64,000 nt of DNA from positions 24,477,725 through 24,541,724 of the forward strand of contig NC_135555.1 of assembly GCF_964340395.1 (NCBI RefSeq), in the 5' to 3' direction. Below, one piece after another: positions 1-12,564 of the stretch; within the stretch, counting starts at the first letter, position 1; every line of letters begins with the position of its first letter. This DNA comes from Glandiceps talaboti. Taxonomy: Eukaryota > Hemichordata > Enteropneusta > Spengelidae. A program made the position numbers and the translations under genes. The notes under the pieces were generated by a model, which saw only the letters and a program-made list of their open reading frames with translations, ran no database searches and was not told the DNA's origin.

Positions 1-414
1 ATGAAAATTCACGAAATTTGACCACGGCCTTTATTTTTGCCGATAAAGTCAAATGACAGTCAAACTTTCAAGGCAATTTTTATTTTCGATAATTCAGTTT
101 TAGTCATCATTGATTAGCTAGGAGTTATAATTTCTATGCGATGTTTTAAAAATAATAAACACAATTGGCCCATGTATTTTCCAGATATAAATTTCATCTC
201 ATGTGATTTTCTTGTTGCTTGTTTATGTGTAAACATGTTTTTCATCAAAGAACATTTCACTTTACGTATATTTTTTGTTTCGAAAATGTCACTTGGATAA
301 GTCACGATGCACTCTGTGATCAATCGATAAAAATGTTGTAATTCTTTCCGAACATTTGCTGGAATTTAAACTTCTCAGAGAGCCTTACTCATAATAATGT
401 TTGTTATGTTGTAT
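1..414. other. non-coding stretch, nothing recognised
   Basis: AT-rich single-copy-looking DNA. The only open frame of note, on the minus strand at 114-323, has no recognisable domain and ordinary AT-rich composition. I see no gene or repeat here. Confidence 0.5.
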
Positions 415-1356
415 TTAAAGATTCAAACTGCTTTCACAAAAACTTGTTGGGGAGGGGGGGTCGGGAGATTTTTTTGTAAAACCCTAATTTTTTTTCAAGT
501 ACCCCTGCCATATTCCAAAAGTTTTCAAGTACCCCCCTGCCAAAGCCCCAAATATTTCAAGTACCCCCCCCCCCCGAATAAATTTTCAAGTACCCCTCAC
601 CCGAATAAATTTTTGGGGGAATACTCTTCCTGTGCGTTAACATTCCATACCAAGTACAAAACTGTACATAATACACTTAATACCAACTTTGTCCATTACA
701 TATATAATCAATTTGTATATTGTGTGTATACACAAACACCAGTTAAAACAAAATGTTATATTAACCAGTGCATTGCCTTTCCAAAAAACAGCATATACTT
801 GTAAATGAATTACACTTTGAATAACTCTTGTAAAATGATCAGCAGACCAACTGAGTCTTTGTTTTCTGTTCAATATTGTATTAGTACATTATACTAGTAG
901 TGTTACAGTTGAATGTCATTTTAGTTGTATTTGCAAATATTGTGATACACATGTTATCTAAAGAGAGTTTTATACTGTATTGTTCCAGTTCAGTTTCCTA
1001 AATGTGTGCTAAAAGAAATCAAATTGGTCTAAATAACACTGAAAAAACTCTTAATAAAATGCATTAATTGCCATGTATCCCATTCTTGTTTGATGTAAAT
1101 TAGTTCAATATAATGTCAAAAGAAAATAAATGTATGACTCAAAAATGCCAGCCACATTTCATCTAACAGAATAGGAATCAACTGATATATATTAGTGGTA
1201 ATGATAATTAAGATGGCCCTATTATCATAGTAATTGTATATCTTAATGAACCTGGTAATACATTTACCTTGTAAGAGCCTGATTATTGGACTGGTTTTGA
1301 CGTTAGATTACAAACGTGAATGCAGGATTTTAAACAAAGTCTCAGAATGTGTTTAT

Positions 1357-1695
1357 TTAAATTGTTGATTTCCAAGTGGTAGCTCTCCTTCCAGATCTTG
1401 TGTATATAAACATGGCATTGTCATCATCATCATCATCAGACCCAATTTCTCCTTCAACTTCATCAGAGTTGGAACTAGCTGTATCATCATTCTCACTGTC
1501 ACTGTCATCAGATGACAAATCACTCTCACTTTCTTTCTTTAGATTGATACAGCCTCAACTTTGTCTATTTTGTGCATTCCTGCCACAGCTGGAATTTCAT
1601 AGTTGGAAAGGTACTTATCAAGTTCTTTCACTTTCAATTTGGTAATGTCACCGTTTCTGACAAGCGCATCCCATTCATATTCATCAAATTCAGAT
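1357..1695 (-). pseudogene. SAP-like domain plus acidic tail, frameshifted remnant
   Basis: On the minus strand, about 1,695 down to 1,545 encodes a stretch starting EFDEYEWDALVRNGDITKLK and continuing VKELDKYLSNYEIP. This resembles the SAP-like helix-turn-helix module (a short DNA-binding fold) seen in many invertebrate repeat-encoded proteins. The frame ends at a stop after KVEAVSI. An adjacent frame then stays open into an acidic Ser/Asp tract with six consecutive Asp, followed by a basic TRSGRRATTW motif and a stop at 1,357-1,359. One frameshift therefore separates the two halves, and a stop lies just upstream of the first half. I read it as a dead coding fragment inside an inverted-repeat element. 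The SAP assignment rests on pattern recognition only. Confidence 0.4.
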
Positions 1696-2540
1696 ATGTT
1701 TTACAGAGATATGTTTTAAGCATTCCAAAAATATTCCACAGTTTGTGCAAACACTACTTTATGAAAATGTTTATTAAGACTATATTGGAGTATTTGCTCA
1801 TATTGTTTCAGTTCACTACCTCATTCCTGCCATATATCTTTAGGGTAACTTTATATTGAGAGTTATGTCAAAGTTTATTTATTTATCTTTATATTTACAC
1901 GTAATAGTATATTCATGCAAAGTTGAAAAGTATGTGCAAAAAACTTGTTTTACTTTTTCTCTGTTAACTCAGCTTGTGAGATATTGCCTTCTGTTTCACA
2001 TGTAATAGACATTGCCAATATGCTAATTTTAGTTTAGAGTGTGTTATTAAAAGTTTATGTTGAAAATCATAGTCATATCTATAGGAATAAAAAATACCTT
2101 GCACAGAAGTTTTTGATACTTGTCAAGTATGTTTTAGTGCAGGTGCATCTTTTACATTTTGATGGCAGGCTGAGATGAACCTTTTCCAACTCTTTTTTTT
2201 TAACTTCCAAGAGCTGCAAATGTAAAATGTTGTCTGTCATATTTGTCTGTCATTTAATACGAGTAAGAATTTACATGAAAAAGTTACATATCATTGTGAT
2301 AACCACAAACCAAAACACAGTCATGTCATAAAGAATATTTTCAGTACAGTGTAAAGGTAATTTCACACATTAAATGAACCAAATTTCAGTAGATAGTAGT
2401 GTACATGAAAGACACTGGTATTTTCAGACAAAAAACAATCTGTACCTCTCAATTTGCCCATTTCAATTCATCATTACATTAACAGTTTATTAAAAGAAAA
2501 TTAAAATTTGACTAACTTGTGAGCAACTGTTGTTTATAGC

Positions 2541-2592
<52 letters not shown>
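2541..2592. repeat. (TTG)n microsatellite
   Basis: About 17 uninterrupted TTG/GTT triplets, lying within the inverted-repeat-bounded segment. Confidence 0.95.
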
Positions 2593-2815
2593 AAAAAAGG
2601 AAGACCAACATTTTAAAAGCTTATTTTCCCATGTTTGAAAAGTCATGATGTCAATTTATTTTCAGGTACACCCCCCCCCCCCCCACAACCCATAACATTT
2701 TCTCAGGTACACACACACACACACTATCCATATATTTTCAAGTCCCCCCCTAAAATCTCCCGAAACCCCCCCCCCCACAAGTTTTTGTGAAAGCAGCCTT
2801 AATAGGGGATTTTCC

Positions 2816-4323
<1,508 letters not shown>

Positions 4324-4686
4324 CAGTGTTGCAGCCTGAGGGGGTTTTTGGGTCATTTGACACACATTTTTTGGACCTGACCCACAATTTAGGAAGTGAT
4401 GGGTCATAGATGACCCACACTAACATTGTATGCAAGTATGTTTAGTAATAGTGCGCAACATGACCACGCCTATAGCAACAGCCAAATGATCGCATAATCA
4501 TTCAGCAAATATCTAGTATGGATCAGCATGTGTGTAAATATTTTTAAAAACTGTACAGTTGTGCTACAATGCCATTGGCGCTTTTTTAAAAATAATAATG
4601 TCCCAAAAAAAATTTATGATGACCCAGAAAAATGAAAGTGTCGGGACACTATGTCCCACTCTTTCCAAAGGCTGGCTGCAACACTG
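4324..4686. mobile_element. 363-bp non-autonomous inverted-repeat element (MITE-like)
   Basis: The element interrupts the 18-bp minisatellite. It starts CAGTGTTGCAGCC and ends with the exact reverse complement GGCTGCAACACTG, a 13-bp perfect terminal inverted repeat. TCTAA occurs immediately on each side (4,319-4,323 and 4,687-4,691), a 5-bp direct repeat fitting a target duplication. No coding capacity. The CAGTG start recalls hAT ends, but hAT elements normally make 8-bp duplications, so the superfamily is left open. A related piece (ACAGTTGTGCTACAAYGCCA) recurs near 51,938. Confidence 0.8.
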
Positions 4687-6106
4687 TCTAATATACCCTA
4701 CATATAGGATTTACTCTATATATCTCATTTACCCTACATATTGAATTTACTCTACATATAGGATTTATCCTAAATATATGATTTATCCTATATATCTGAT
4801 TTACCCTACATATAAGATTTTTACTACATATGGAATTTGCTCTACATATAGGATTTACCCTATATGTCTAATTTACCTTACATATATGATTTACCCTATA
4901 TATAGGATTTACTGTGCATATCTGAATCCTACATGTAGGATTTACTCTCATATCTCATTTACCCTACATATTGGATTTACTCTACATATTGGATTCATCC
5001 AACATATAGAATATTACTCTATATATCTGATTTACCCTATATATAGGATTTACCCTACATATCAGATTTACCCTACATAACTGATTTACTCTACATATCT
5101 GATATACTTTACATTTCTGATTTACTATGCATATCGAAATTACCCTAAATAGAGGATTTTCCCTCCATATAGGATTTATCCTACATACCTCATTTACTCT
5201 ACATATCTGATTTACCATATATATCGGATTTCCCTACATATAGGATTGACCCTATATATCCAATTTACTCTATATATCTGATTTACCCTACATATCTAAT
5301 TTACCCTACATGTAGGATTTACTCTACATATCTGATTTACACTACATATCTGATTTACTCTACATATAGGATTTACCCTATATATCTGATTTACTCTACA
5401 TATCTGATTTACACTACATATCTGATTTACACTACATATCTGATTTACTCTACATATCTGATTTACTCTACATATCTGATTTACCCTACATATCTGATTT
5501 ACTCTACATATCTGATTTACACTACATATCTGATTTACTCCACATATCTGATTTACCCTATATATCTGATTTACCCTATATATCTGATTTACTCTATATT
5601 TAGGATTTACCCTACATATAGGATTTACCCTACATATAGGATTTACCCTACATATAGGATTTACCCTACATGTCTGATTTTCTCTACATATAGGATTTAC
5701 ACTACATATAGGATTTACTCTACGTATAGGATTTACCCAGCATATATGATTTACCCTATATATCTAATTTACTCTACATATCTCATTTACTCTACAGGTC
5801 TGATTTACCCTACTTATAGGATTTACTCTATGTAACGGATTTACCCTACTTTTAGGATTTACTCTATGTATCTGAATTACACTATATATAGGTTTCATCC
5901 TATATATCTGATTTATCCTAGATATAGGATTTACCGTACATATCTGATATACCCTACATATCTGATTTACGCTATATACAGGTTTTATCCTATATATCTG
6001 ATTTATCCTAGATATAGGATTTACCATACATATCTGATATACCCTAGATATCTGATTTACCCTAAACATCTTATTTACCCTACATATATGATTTACTTTT
6101 CATATA
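4687..6106. repeat. 18-bp minisatellite, second block
   Basis: Continuation of the GATTTACCCTACATAT array after the insertion. A run at 5,280-5,640 is the most homogeneous part. Both strands show long open frames of repetitive composition that I do not regard as genes. Confidence 0.95.
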
Positions 6107-6859
6107 GATTTTTCATGAGAAGGTGGACAATAAAAATATTGTTGAAAATAATATACTTGAACCTAGCATTGGCAAAAAAAAATCAATGGGAAGTTATAAT
6201 CATTATCAAATTCATTTGAGTCACAAAGAACGCAAGTATCGACTCAGTCACTTTGTCGTTTTCCTGTTTTAATTTTAATCCATACTGGCGTGAAGAGCAT
6301 CTAAAATGTGCCAACATTCTTCAATGACTAATAATAATGATAATAACTGATGTTACGTAGAGCTTGAGTATTGGCACTGATGTATTTGAAGTAGTTTATT
6401 TTGTACTCTGAATTCATTAACATACAACTGTGTAGACGTCCACCTGGATGCGCTATTATTATAATGACTCGAGAGACGTTAGATCTTTTGATTGGTCGAG
6501 AGAGTATATTAATATTGGGACAATGATAAACAAATTAGAGAGAACAACATATTATGTTAGTGTAAAAGGTGGGAGTCAGACTTCGCCAGACAACGGTGGT
6601 GCAAGGTCGCAGTGACGCTTGGTCGACGTGGAATGGTGCGTCGGTGTTCAGCTTTCCACGTTTATACATGCTCTTCATCGGAACTCAATGTGCGTTGTTC
6701 ACCTGTATAAAATGTCCACATCCACCTTTGAAGTAAGTGTGAGATAACTACTACCTACTGGCAACGAGAAGTTTCCATATTGGATGTATAGCTATCAAAG
6801 GTAAAGGCTTTTGTGTGAAAAACAGTGCATATTGAGAATAGCGAACTTTAACATTCGTA

Positions 6860-7458
6860 AGGGAGTGTCCAGATCTTACTTCCAGTGGGGCCCAGGAGGA
6901 TTTCCCCTTTTCCTTGTGTATTTTTTCATGTCCCCCCCCCCCCCCACAATGAGCATAAATTACCAAAACAGTGAAAATTAAAAAAAGAGAAAAATCAGAC
7001 ATAGTATCCACTTATATAGTAGGAACATCAGAATTTAGATTTAGAAAACTGGCTGGAAAAATTAATGAAATTAAAATTAATATCATGGACATGAATGAAA
7101 CAGATAGTGACTGAGACTGAAAGTGATACTTCTGTAATGCATGATCTAGGCAGTGATGGAGACAATTGTGATACTGATAGCTCAGAACATTCATGTACTG
7201 ATGATAACACTGATAGTGATTGTGATGAAACAAGTCTTGCACATCCTCACGGACAAGTTACTTTGAGAAGTGCCAGAATTAATATTGCAGTTGATTTATG
7301 TTGAATTAAATAATCATGATTTTTTTCCATTACCCCCCTAGAAAATTGTGAATTTTTTGTTTAGCCCCCCCCCCCCAATTCTTCCTGAGAAAAATTGATG
7401 CTCCCCCTCCCCGAAAATCCCCCGGGCCCCCTGGAAGTAAAATCTGGGCGCTCCCTAA
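6860..7458. mobile_element. 0.6-kb element with about 45-bp imperfect inverted ends
   Basis: The left end AGGGAGTGTCCAGATCTTAC continues TTCCAG with a GGGGCCC block. It recurs as a reverse complement ending at 7,458 (AGGGAGCGCCCAGATTTTAC when read from the right). Just inside both ends lie C-runs and TTTTTTCC tracts. The interior carries an acidic coding remnant at 7,095-7,304. A shrunken relative lies at about 10,813-10,960. The architecture (inverted C-rich ends around an acidic remnant) resembles the larger element at 415-2,802, which suggests one family. Confidence 0.5.
7095..7304 (+). pseudogene. acidic Ser/Asp/Thr-rich coding remnant
   Basis: A 69-codon frame is dominated by Asp, Ser and Thr (for example DTDSSEHSCTDDNTDSDCDE) and ends GQVTLRSARINIAVDLC. 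The layout of acidic tract followed by an RS-x-R motif parallels the tail of the minus-strand remnant at 1,357-1,695 (TRSGRR), so both may come from related repeat-encoded proteins. No start context, splice site or enzymatic domain can be supported. It is best read as a fragment inside the 6,860-7,458 element. Confidence 0.3.
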
Positions 7459-8238
7459 AGACGTATCGGCCAATTTCTGAACACGTCATTTCGTCATTCC
7501 GACATAAACCATCTGTTCATCCGCCGACACTAGTATAAGATAGATTATGTTGAACTGTATTATTTATAACATAATTGCGTTGTATGTGATAATTTGGTGC
7601 TGATAAATACTTTATCGTACATTGTAGTATACATTTTTAGTGGTCTGAGTACACACATGTATCATGAAAAGTTGAGAACAACACGCCTACGCCGTATGTA
7701 ATACAAAGGTCGACGTCAACATGTGCGCTCGTACCTGAACTGACCCTTAGGAAATACGCATTCACTTTTCCTCACATTACGTTTTTGTTCCTAAAGCTAT
7801 TTTGCTCACGCTCACAGTATAGTGTACCATGCCATCTAATTTCAATTCTGGCCAGTTTCACAATAATGAATGTTATTGATGCGCCAAACTTCAGTTGTTG
7901 TAGATTAACTACTTTTACCCGTTGCACATGGGTCGTGTTCTACGTACTACATCATACAAGCGGTCATAACCTTAACGTGACGGTGTACACATGTGTGTAC
8001 GCGACTGAAGTCGCGGTTGTTGGAAAAAAAAATACTATCACACGTACATTAACAGTTTTGAGAACTGATATAATGTTTGAGCGATCAACTTTGAAGGTAA
8101 TAAGAATGTGTATTTGACGCCGAAACGCGTCGTAATGGATGTCAAAGGTCACGCCTGTCACGAGCACGACGTCCTTGTTACCTGCGCCTGTCAGCAGACT
8201 CGGCCAAAAAAAAGTTGAAAAAAATAAAAAAAATAAAA

Positions 8239-9040
8239 AACTTTTATAAAAAATACATTTTGACTTTTAATTATATATAATCCTTAAAAATTCTGGTTTG
8301 ACGAAAAATAAAACAATATTCTCAAATAAATGAAAACTTGTTTCAATTGATATAATATGAACATGGAATAAAAGTACATAAACGGTTAAATTAGTTTATC
8401 AGTACGAAAAATATAAAAGAAATACTACAGCTAAAATAAAATTATAATTCTGGCCTGAACGGCTTACCATATGGGATATCCCAAAACTCGTTCTTTGTAG
8501 AAGTTTATTTACATGATAAAAGAATGAAATTTACCCTTGTATTCAGATTGTACCAAATTGATGTCTGTGGTACTTCTACTTTCAGTTTCACGGTGATAGT
8601 TCGCAGCATTGTAACGATCATCTTGTATAGCTTGGCTTTTAACACAACATGCAAGCATACGTATGTTCTGTGTACGTCTGTAACGATGTGACATCAAGAC
8701 CCCTTCTGTTGCAAATTGGTGTAGACAGTAGATGTCTCTCTTGCATGATCATGTAAATGTGGGCTGTAAATGAAGGAAGTGACGTAATTTCTGACAAAGC
8801 TTGCCGTTTTTTCATTTTTTTTCAACTTTTTATTTTTTAACTTTTTTTTCAACTTTTTTCAACGATCATTTTGCTTTGAACAATTTCCCTTCTAGACACC
8901 AAAAATATATTACAGAGATTAAGATGTCTTCATACAAAAGCGATTAAGATGACGACATAACCTTTGACACGTACGCGTCGCACAATTGTAAGTTGTAAAA
9001 ACATGTGTATATGTTCTTCTGTTCGCTGGCGACCTCCCAG
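8239..9040. other. non-coding, A/T-tract-rich stretch
   Basis: A-rich tracts near 8,205-8,260 (AAAAAAGTTGAAAAAAATAA) and T-rich tracts near 8,806-8,870 (TTTTTTTCAACTTTTT) are approximate inverted complements about 600 bp apart. They could be the ends of another decayed element or just low complexity. No gene seen. Confidence 0.4.
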
Positions 9041-9090
9041 GCCGGGCGCGAGTTATAGGGCAATGCACGAAGGGGGGCCGATTGTCTGCC

Positions 9091-9136
9091 ATGGCAGACG
9101 AATACTCCTACCACGAGAACTTGTACAAGTACTGCA
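9091..9136 (+). CDS. candidate first coding exon (15 codons), gene unknown
   Basis: ATG in a good context (TCTGCCATGGCAG) opens MADEYSYHENLYKYC and runs into CA|GTAAGC, a plausible 5' splice site at 9,137. The preceding 60 bp is GC-richer than its surroundings (CCCAGGCCGGGCGCG). Unspliced, the frame would end four codons later. No continuing exon was identified on the plus strand, so the product is unknown and the call is tentative. Confidence 0.25.
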
Positions 9137-9385
9137 GTAAGCCATTACAATAAATTGTAGTCTTAATTTTTTGTTCTGAGCATTCTATCATTCCGGGGAT
9201 GTACTTCAAACTCACGCAAGATTCCTCGGAATGAAAAACACTGAATAACGCCACCTTTGGAATTTGTGACTATTTTTTGCATCTATGGAAAACATAGTAT
9301 ACACTCACTAATTCTTGATGCTGCGAAATTCATTATTGTTGATACAGATTTGTGATTACTCTATTGTTGATGTTTGTCAGTACTT

Positions 9386-9407
9386 ATTTATTTATTTATC
9401 TATGTAT

Positions 9408-9442
<35 letters not shown>

Positions 9443-9465
9443 TTTGTTTGTTTGTTTGTTTGTTT
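9386..9465. repeat. (TTTA)n/(TTTG)n compound microsatellite
   Basis: About 15 TTTA units followed by five TTTG units. Confidence 0.95.
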
Positions 9466-9477
9466 TCATAAACAAAA

Positions 9478-9714
9478 CTAACTAGGCCTGAGTTCGTAAT
9501 AATTTACTGCAACTCTTTGCAGGATTTTGATATCAAGCATTTCCTTTCTAATACTGCATAAACATGTACCTTTTGAGTCAAACTTCTTACTCTTACTCCC
9601 GGCGTCGCATACATAGATATTGTCATCATCATCATCTGTTGCAAGCCCCTGTGAGACTTTCAACATCGTTTTTAGGGTATCTTTTGTATTCTCTGCAGAT
9701 TTTATGAGCTTCAA
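9478..9714 (-). pseudogene. NHL-repeat-like protein fragment
   Basis: A 78-codon minus-strand frame contains GLATDDDDDNIYVCDAGSKS followed by KKFDSKGTCL. This has the spacing of one beta-propeller NHL repeat as found in TRIM/NHL proteins: hydrophobic-A-x-D, acidic turn, N-I/V-Y-V-x-D, then I/K-K-F-D-x-x-G. Only one repeat is visible, with no RING or B-box nearby, and the C-terminal half (ILQRVAVNYYELRPS) does not continue the propeller. It is probably a dead fragment or a lone exon of a larger gene. The similarity is judged by eye. Confidence 0.35.
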
Positions 9715-10020
9715 AGTAGGTTGTTATTACGATGCGTATCGACAACACAGTTAACAGACTAAAATAGCCCTTAACTCCACGAAGGGCATAGTACATTCTA
9801 AACGGTATCTACACAAGACCCACTTGTACTACACTGGTGTTTTTACATTTTAATTCAAAGGCCACAGGTCCAAAATACAAGTCACTATGAACAAAAACAT
9901 AATACGATTAAAAAAATGTACAGTTCCAATTCATTTGTTTCAGCTCTTACAGTGGCAGAGCGTGTTTGTGAAAGGTTGCAAGAGTTTGTAAATCAAGCTA
10001 CCTATACCTGGTTAGACTCT
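9715..10020. other. non-coding stretch
   Basis: AT-rich, with no coding signal or repeat that I can support. Confidence 0.4.
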
Positions 10021-10026
10021 GGTTAG

Positions 10027-10125
10027 ACTGTAAGATATGTCGTGACGTTCCGCCCTCACCGGCCTCCTCTCACCCGGGTTGGCGGATGTGTGGGGGCGCC
10101 CGTCACGGCGTACCTTACGGAATAC
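10027..10125. mobile_element. about 95-bp palindromic (foldback) element, copy 1
   Basis: The left end CTGTAAGATATGTCGTGACG and the reverse complement of the right end (CCGTAAGGTACGCCGTGACG) pair over about 30 bp. The centre is GC-rich (CCTCTCACCCGGGTTGGCGG). A close relative lies at 46,328-46,418. Imperfect direct repeats (ACCTGGTTAGACT / ACCTGGTCAGATT) flank it and may be an old target duplication. No coding capacity. Confidence 0.6.
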
Positions 10126-10155
10126 TACCTGGTCAGATTATATCAGCCCAGTGAA

Positions 10156-11297
10156 TTTTTCATAAGAAGGTGGACAATAAAAATATTGTTGAAAATAATA
10201 TACTTGAACCTAGCATTGGCAAAAAAAAAATTCAATAGGAAGTTATAATCATTATCAAATTCATTTGAGTCACAAAGAACACAAGTATCGACTCAGTCAC
10301 TTTGTCGTTTTCCTGTTTTAATTTTAATCCATACTGGCGTGAAGAGCATCTAAAATGTGCCAACATTCTTCAATGACTAATAATAATGATAATAACTGAT
10401 GTTACGTAGAGCTTGAGTATTGGCACTGATGTATTCGAAGTAGTTTATTCTGTACTCTGAATTCATTAACATATAACTGTGTAGACGTTCACCTGGATGC
10501 GCTATTATTATAATGACTCGAGAGACATTAGATCTTTTGATTGGTCGAGAGAGTATATTAATGTTGGGGCAATGATAAACAAATTAGAGAGATCAACGTC
10601 TCATGTTAGTGTAGAAGGTGGGAGTCGGACTTCGTCGGAACTCAGTGTGCGTTGTTCACCTGTATACAGTGTCCACATCCACCTTTGAAATAAGTGTGAG
10701 ATGACTACGACCTACTGGCAACGAGAAGTTTCCATGTTGGATGTATAGCCGTCAAAGGTGGCTTTTGTGTGAAAACAGTGCAATTTGAGAATAGCGAACT
10801 TTAACATTCGTAAGGGAGTGTCCAGATCTTACTTCCAGGGGTCCCCGGAGGATTTCCCCTTTTCCTTGTGTATTTTTTCATGCCCCCATCCTACAAAAGC
10901 TTGGGAAAAATTGATGCCCCTCCCCTGCAAGTTCTTGATTTTTTTCCATGCCTCCCCGTAGACTTACACACACATACACGTACACAAAACACACTATACA
11001 TACACAGTGTGTATGTATGTATGTATGTATGTATGTATGTATGTATGTATGTATGTATGTATGTATGTATGTATGCAGTTGTTGGAAAAAACAGATAGTA
11101 TCACACGTAAATTAACAGTTTTGAGAACTGGTATAATGTTTGAGCGATCACCTTTGAAGGTAATAAGAATGTGTATTTGACGCCGAAACACGTCGTATTG
11201 GATGTCAAAGGTCACACCTGTCACGAGCACGACGTGCTCGGGACCGGTGTCTGTCAGCAGACTCGGCCAAAAAAAAGTTGGAAAAATAAAAAAATAA
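10156..11297. repeat. segmental duplication, copy 2 (internally deleted)
   Basis: Matches 6,107-8,238 in the same orientation, about 4.05 kb downstream. Relative to copy 1 it lacks two internal blocks. The larger gap is replaced by a shortened inverted-repeat element and a (TATG)n tract. The right-hand shared part includes CGTGTTTGAGCG-type and GTCAGCAGACTCGGCC sequence. Confidence 0.8.
11010..11075. repeat. (TATG)n microsatellite
   Basis: About 16 GTAT units, preceded by short CA-rich sequence. Confidence 0.97.
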
Positions 11298-12453
11298 AAT
11301 ACTTGTAATATATCCCAGGCAGATGATTGTAAAATGTATTATTCCGTAGAGTTTATATCCGATTTAGATAAAGATTCACCTGTGCATTTTCGAACATCAC
11401 ACTAGTAACCACGATAACGGTGAGTAAGGCGAGTCGTGCTTCGCGTAGTAGAGAGTGCACGTGAGTACATAATGACATGTCCGATAGTACATATAGTTGT
11501 CATCCACGGCAATCGACGAGGGGTGTGTCATGTGTATTTACATCCTACGCCTTCCTTGTTTGTTTGACGTATTAAATATCATTCGATGAATACATAGAAT
11601 TTGTTTTAATATCGTATTAAGATTTCTTTATTTTTGACGCGATGCACGGGGTCGGCATGAATACTAGTCTAGCAGATGTGTGACTAAAAGCTATATAGTT
11701 ACCATTTGCAGTAGGGATTCATCCAGTGAATCATGCTCATTGTATGAACTTGTCAGACATTCAATGGGATTGGACCGAAAACATTCACGATTCTTTTCGT
11801 ATTATCAATCTTATTTTATTTACAAATGTCAAATAATTTTTTAATATACTTTACTTCATTCTTACTAACATTGGCAAGGACCGACACGGAAGAATTATCA
11901 AAAGTATGTCAAAGTTCAAGTGCTGTAAACACATATAGGTATGAGCGTACGAATACAGTGCGATGAAATAAAATTGTCAACAAACCTAAATAGTAATTAC
12001 CGTCGATAAAAAGAAACGTCTTTATAACAAATATGCGGATGCGGAAAAAAAACCTTACATTTTGTGAGCTTTTTTTCACGTGTCACTCGGTCAAAGGAAG
12101 CCTATCTAGTACGGGGCTAAGTACGAGGAGTTGGGAGAAAATCATACACGATGACGATCGCGCCGCTGTTTTGAATCATTATGTATACGTGAAAATATAG
12201 GCAAAGCATTTCGATAAACCCACACGTTTTTCTTCTGAAAGTAAATTTCAAGCAATATACACGATCAAATTATTGGACCTCAGACACGCGTACGACACAC
12301 TTGCATTTGTCTAGTGTTGTCTGAGACTGGACGAGCTATGAGTACAGTCTGCGAGAATCTAGATCTGGCGTGGATTTGTATGAGTTGTCCTTGAAGTGTA
12401 CTGAATCATATCTTGGTATTTCAAACAAACACGGGGGATTATGTGCCAACAAG
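11298..12453. other. intergenic stretch upstream of a candidate gene
   Basis: No coding exon supported. The interval is less repetitive than its neighbours and ends at the candidate first exon at 12,454, so a promoter would be expected here. I cannot point to a convincing TATA or initiator element. Confidence 0.35.
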
Positions 12454-12564
12454 ATGGAAAATCGCAAACTTCCTATAGATACACGTTCGTTATACCACAT
12501 TGTAGGTAAAGTCGTCCTATTTCATTTTATTTGTTGGGCTCTGACATTCCATTTTATTACTAAG
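12454..12564 (+). CDS. exon 1: signal-anchor N-terminus
   Basis: ATG in context AACAAGATGG (purine at -3, G at +4) opens 37 codons that end exactly at AAG|GTATGT. The hydrophobic run from about residue 20 is flanked by positively charged residues near the start (MENRKLPIDTR). Upstream ATGs at 12,370 are in the same longer frame but have poorer context. Reading through the donor stays open to 12,771, so an unspliced form is also possible. Confidence 0.4.

Larger units (their letters stand above)
415..2802. mobile_element. putative degenerate DNA element with C/G-rich inverted ends
   Basis: The segment at about 428-470 (CTGCTTTCACAAAAACTTG, then a G-run, then CGGGAGATTTT) recurs as its reverse complement at about 2,750-2,796. 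The outermost shared bases are preceded by TTAA on the left (415-418) and followed by TTAA on the right (2,799-2,802), which could be a TTAA target duplication. Inside both ends are C-run modules (500-620 and 2,660-2,760) reading TTTTCAAGTACCCCC or similar. The interior holds a minus-strand coding remnant at 1,357-1,695 and a (TTG)n tract. What is seen is the inverted pair and the remnant; that they form one mobile element is inferred. TTAA is short and could be chance. Confidence 0.4.
6107..8238. repeat. segmental duplication, copy 1
   Basis: Begins at TTTTTCATGAGAAGGTGG and runs to the CTCGGCCAAAAAAAAGTTG tract. It matches 10,156-11,297 at high identity over about 6,107-6,958 and 8,010-8,238. 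Copy 2 lacks about 90 bp (near 6,580-6,670) and about 1 kb (near 6,960-8,010). No intact gene is evident. Confidence 0.8.

Noticed and set aside
397-804. 135-codon plus-strand frame
   Set aside because: Runs through poly-C modules and AT-rich non-coding DNA and has no protein-like composition.
1376-1645. Ser-rich plus-strand frame
   Set aside because: Antisense of the acidic Ser/Asp remnant on the minus strand.
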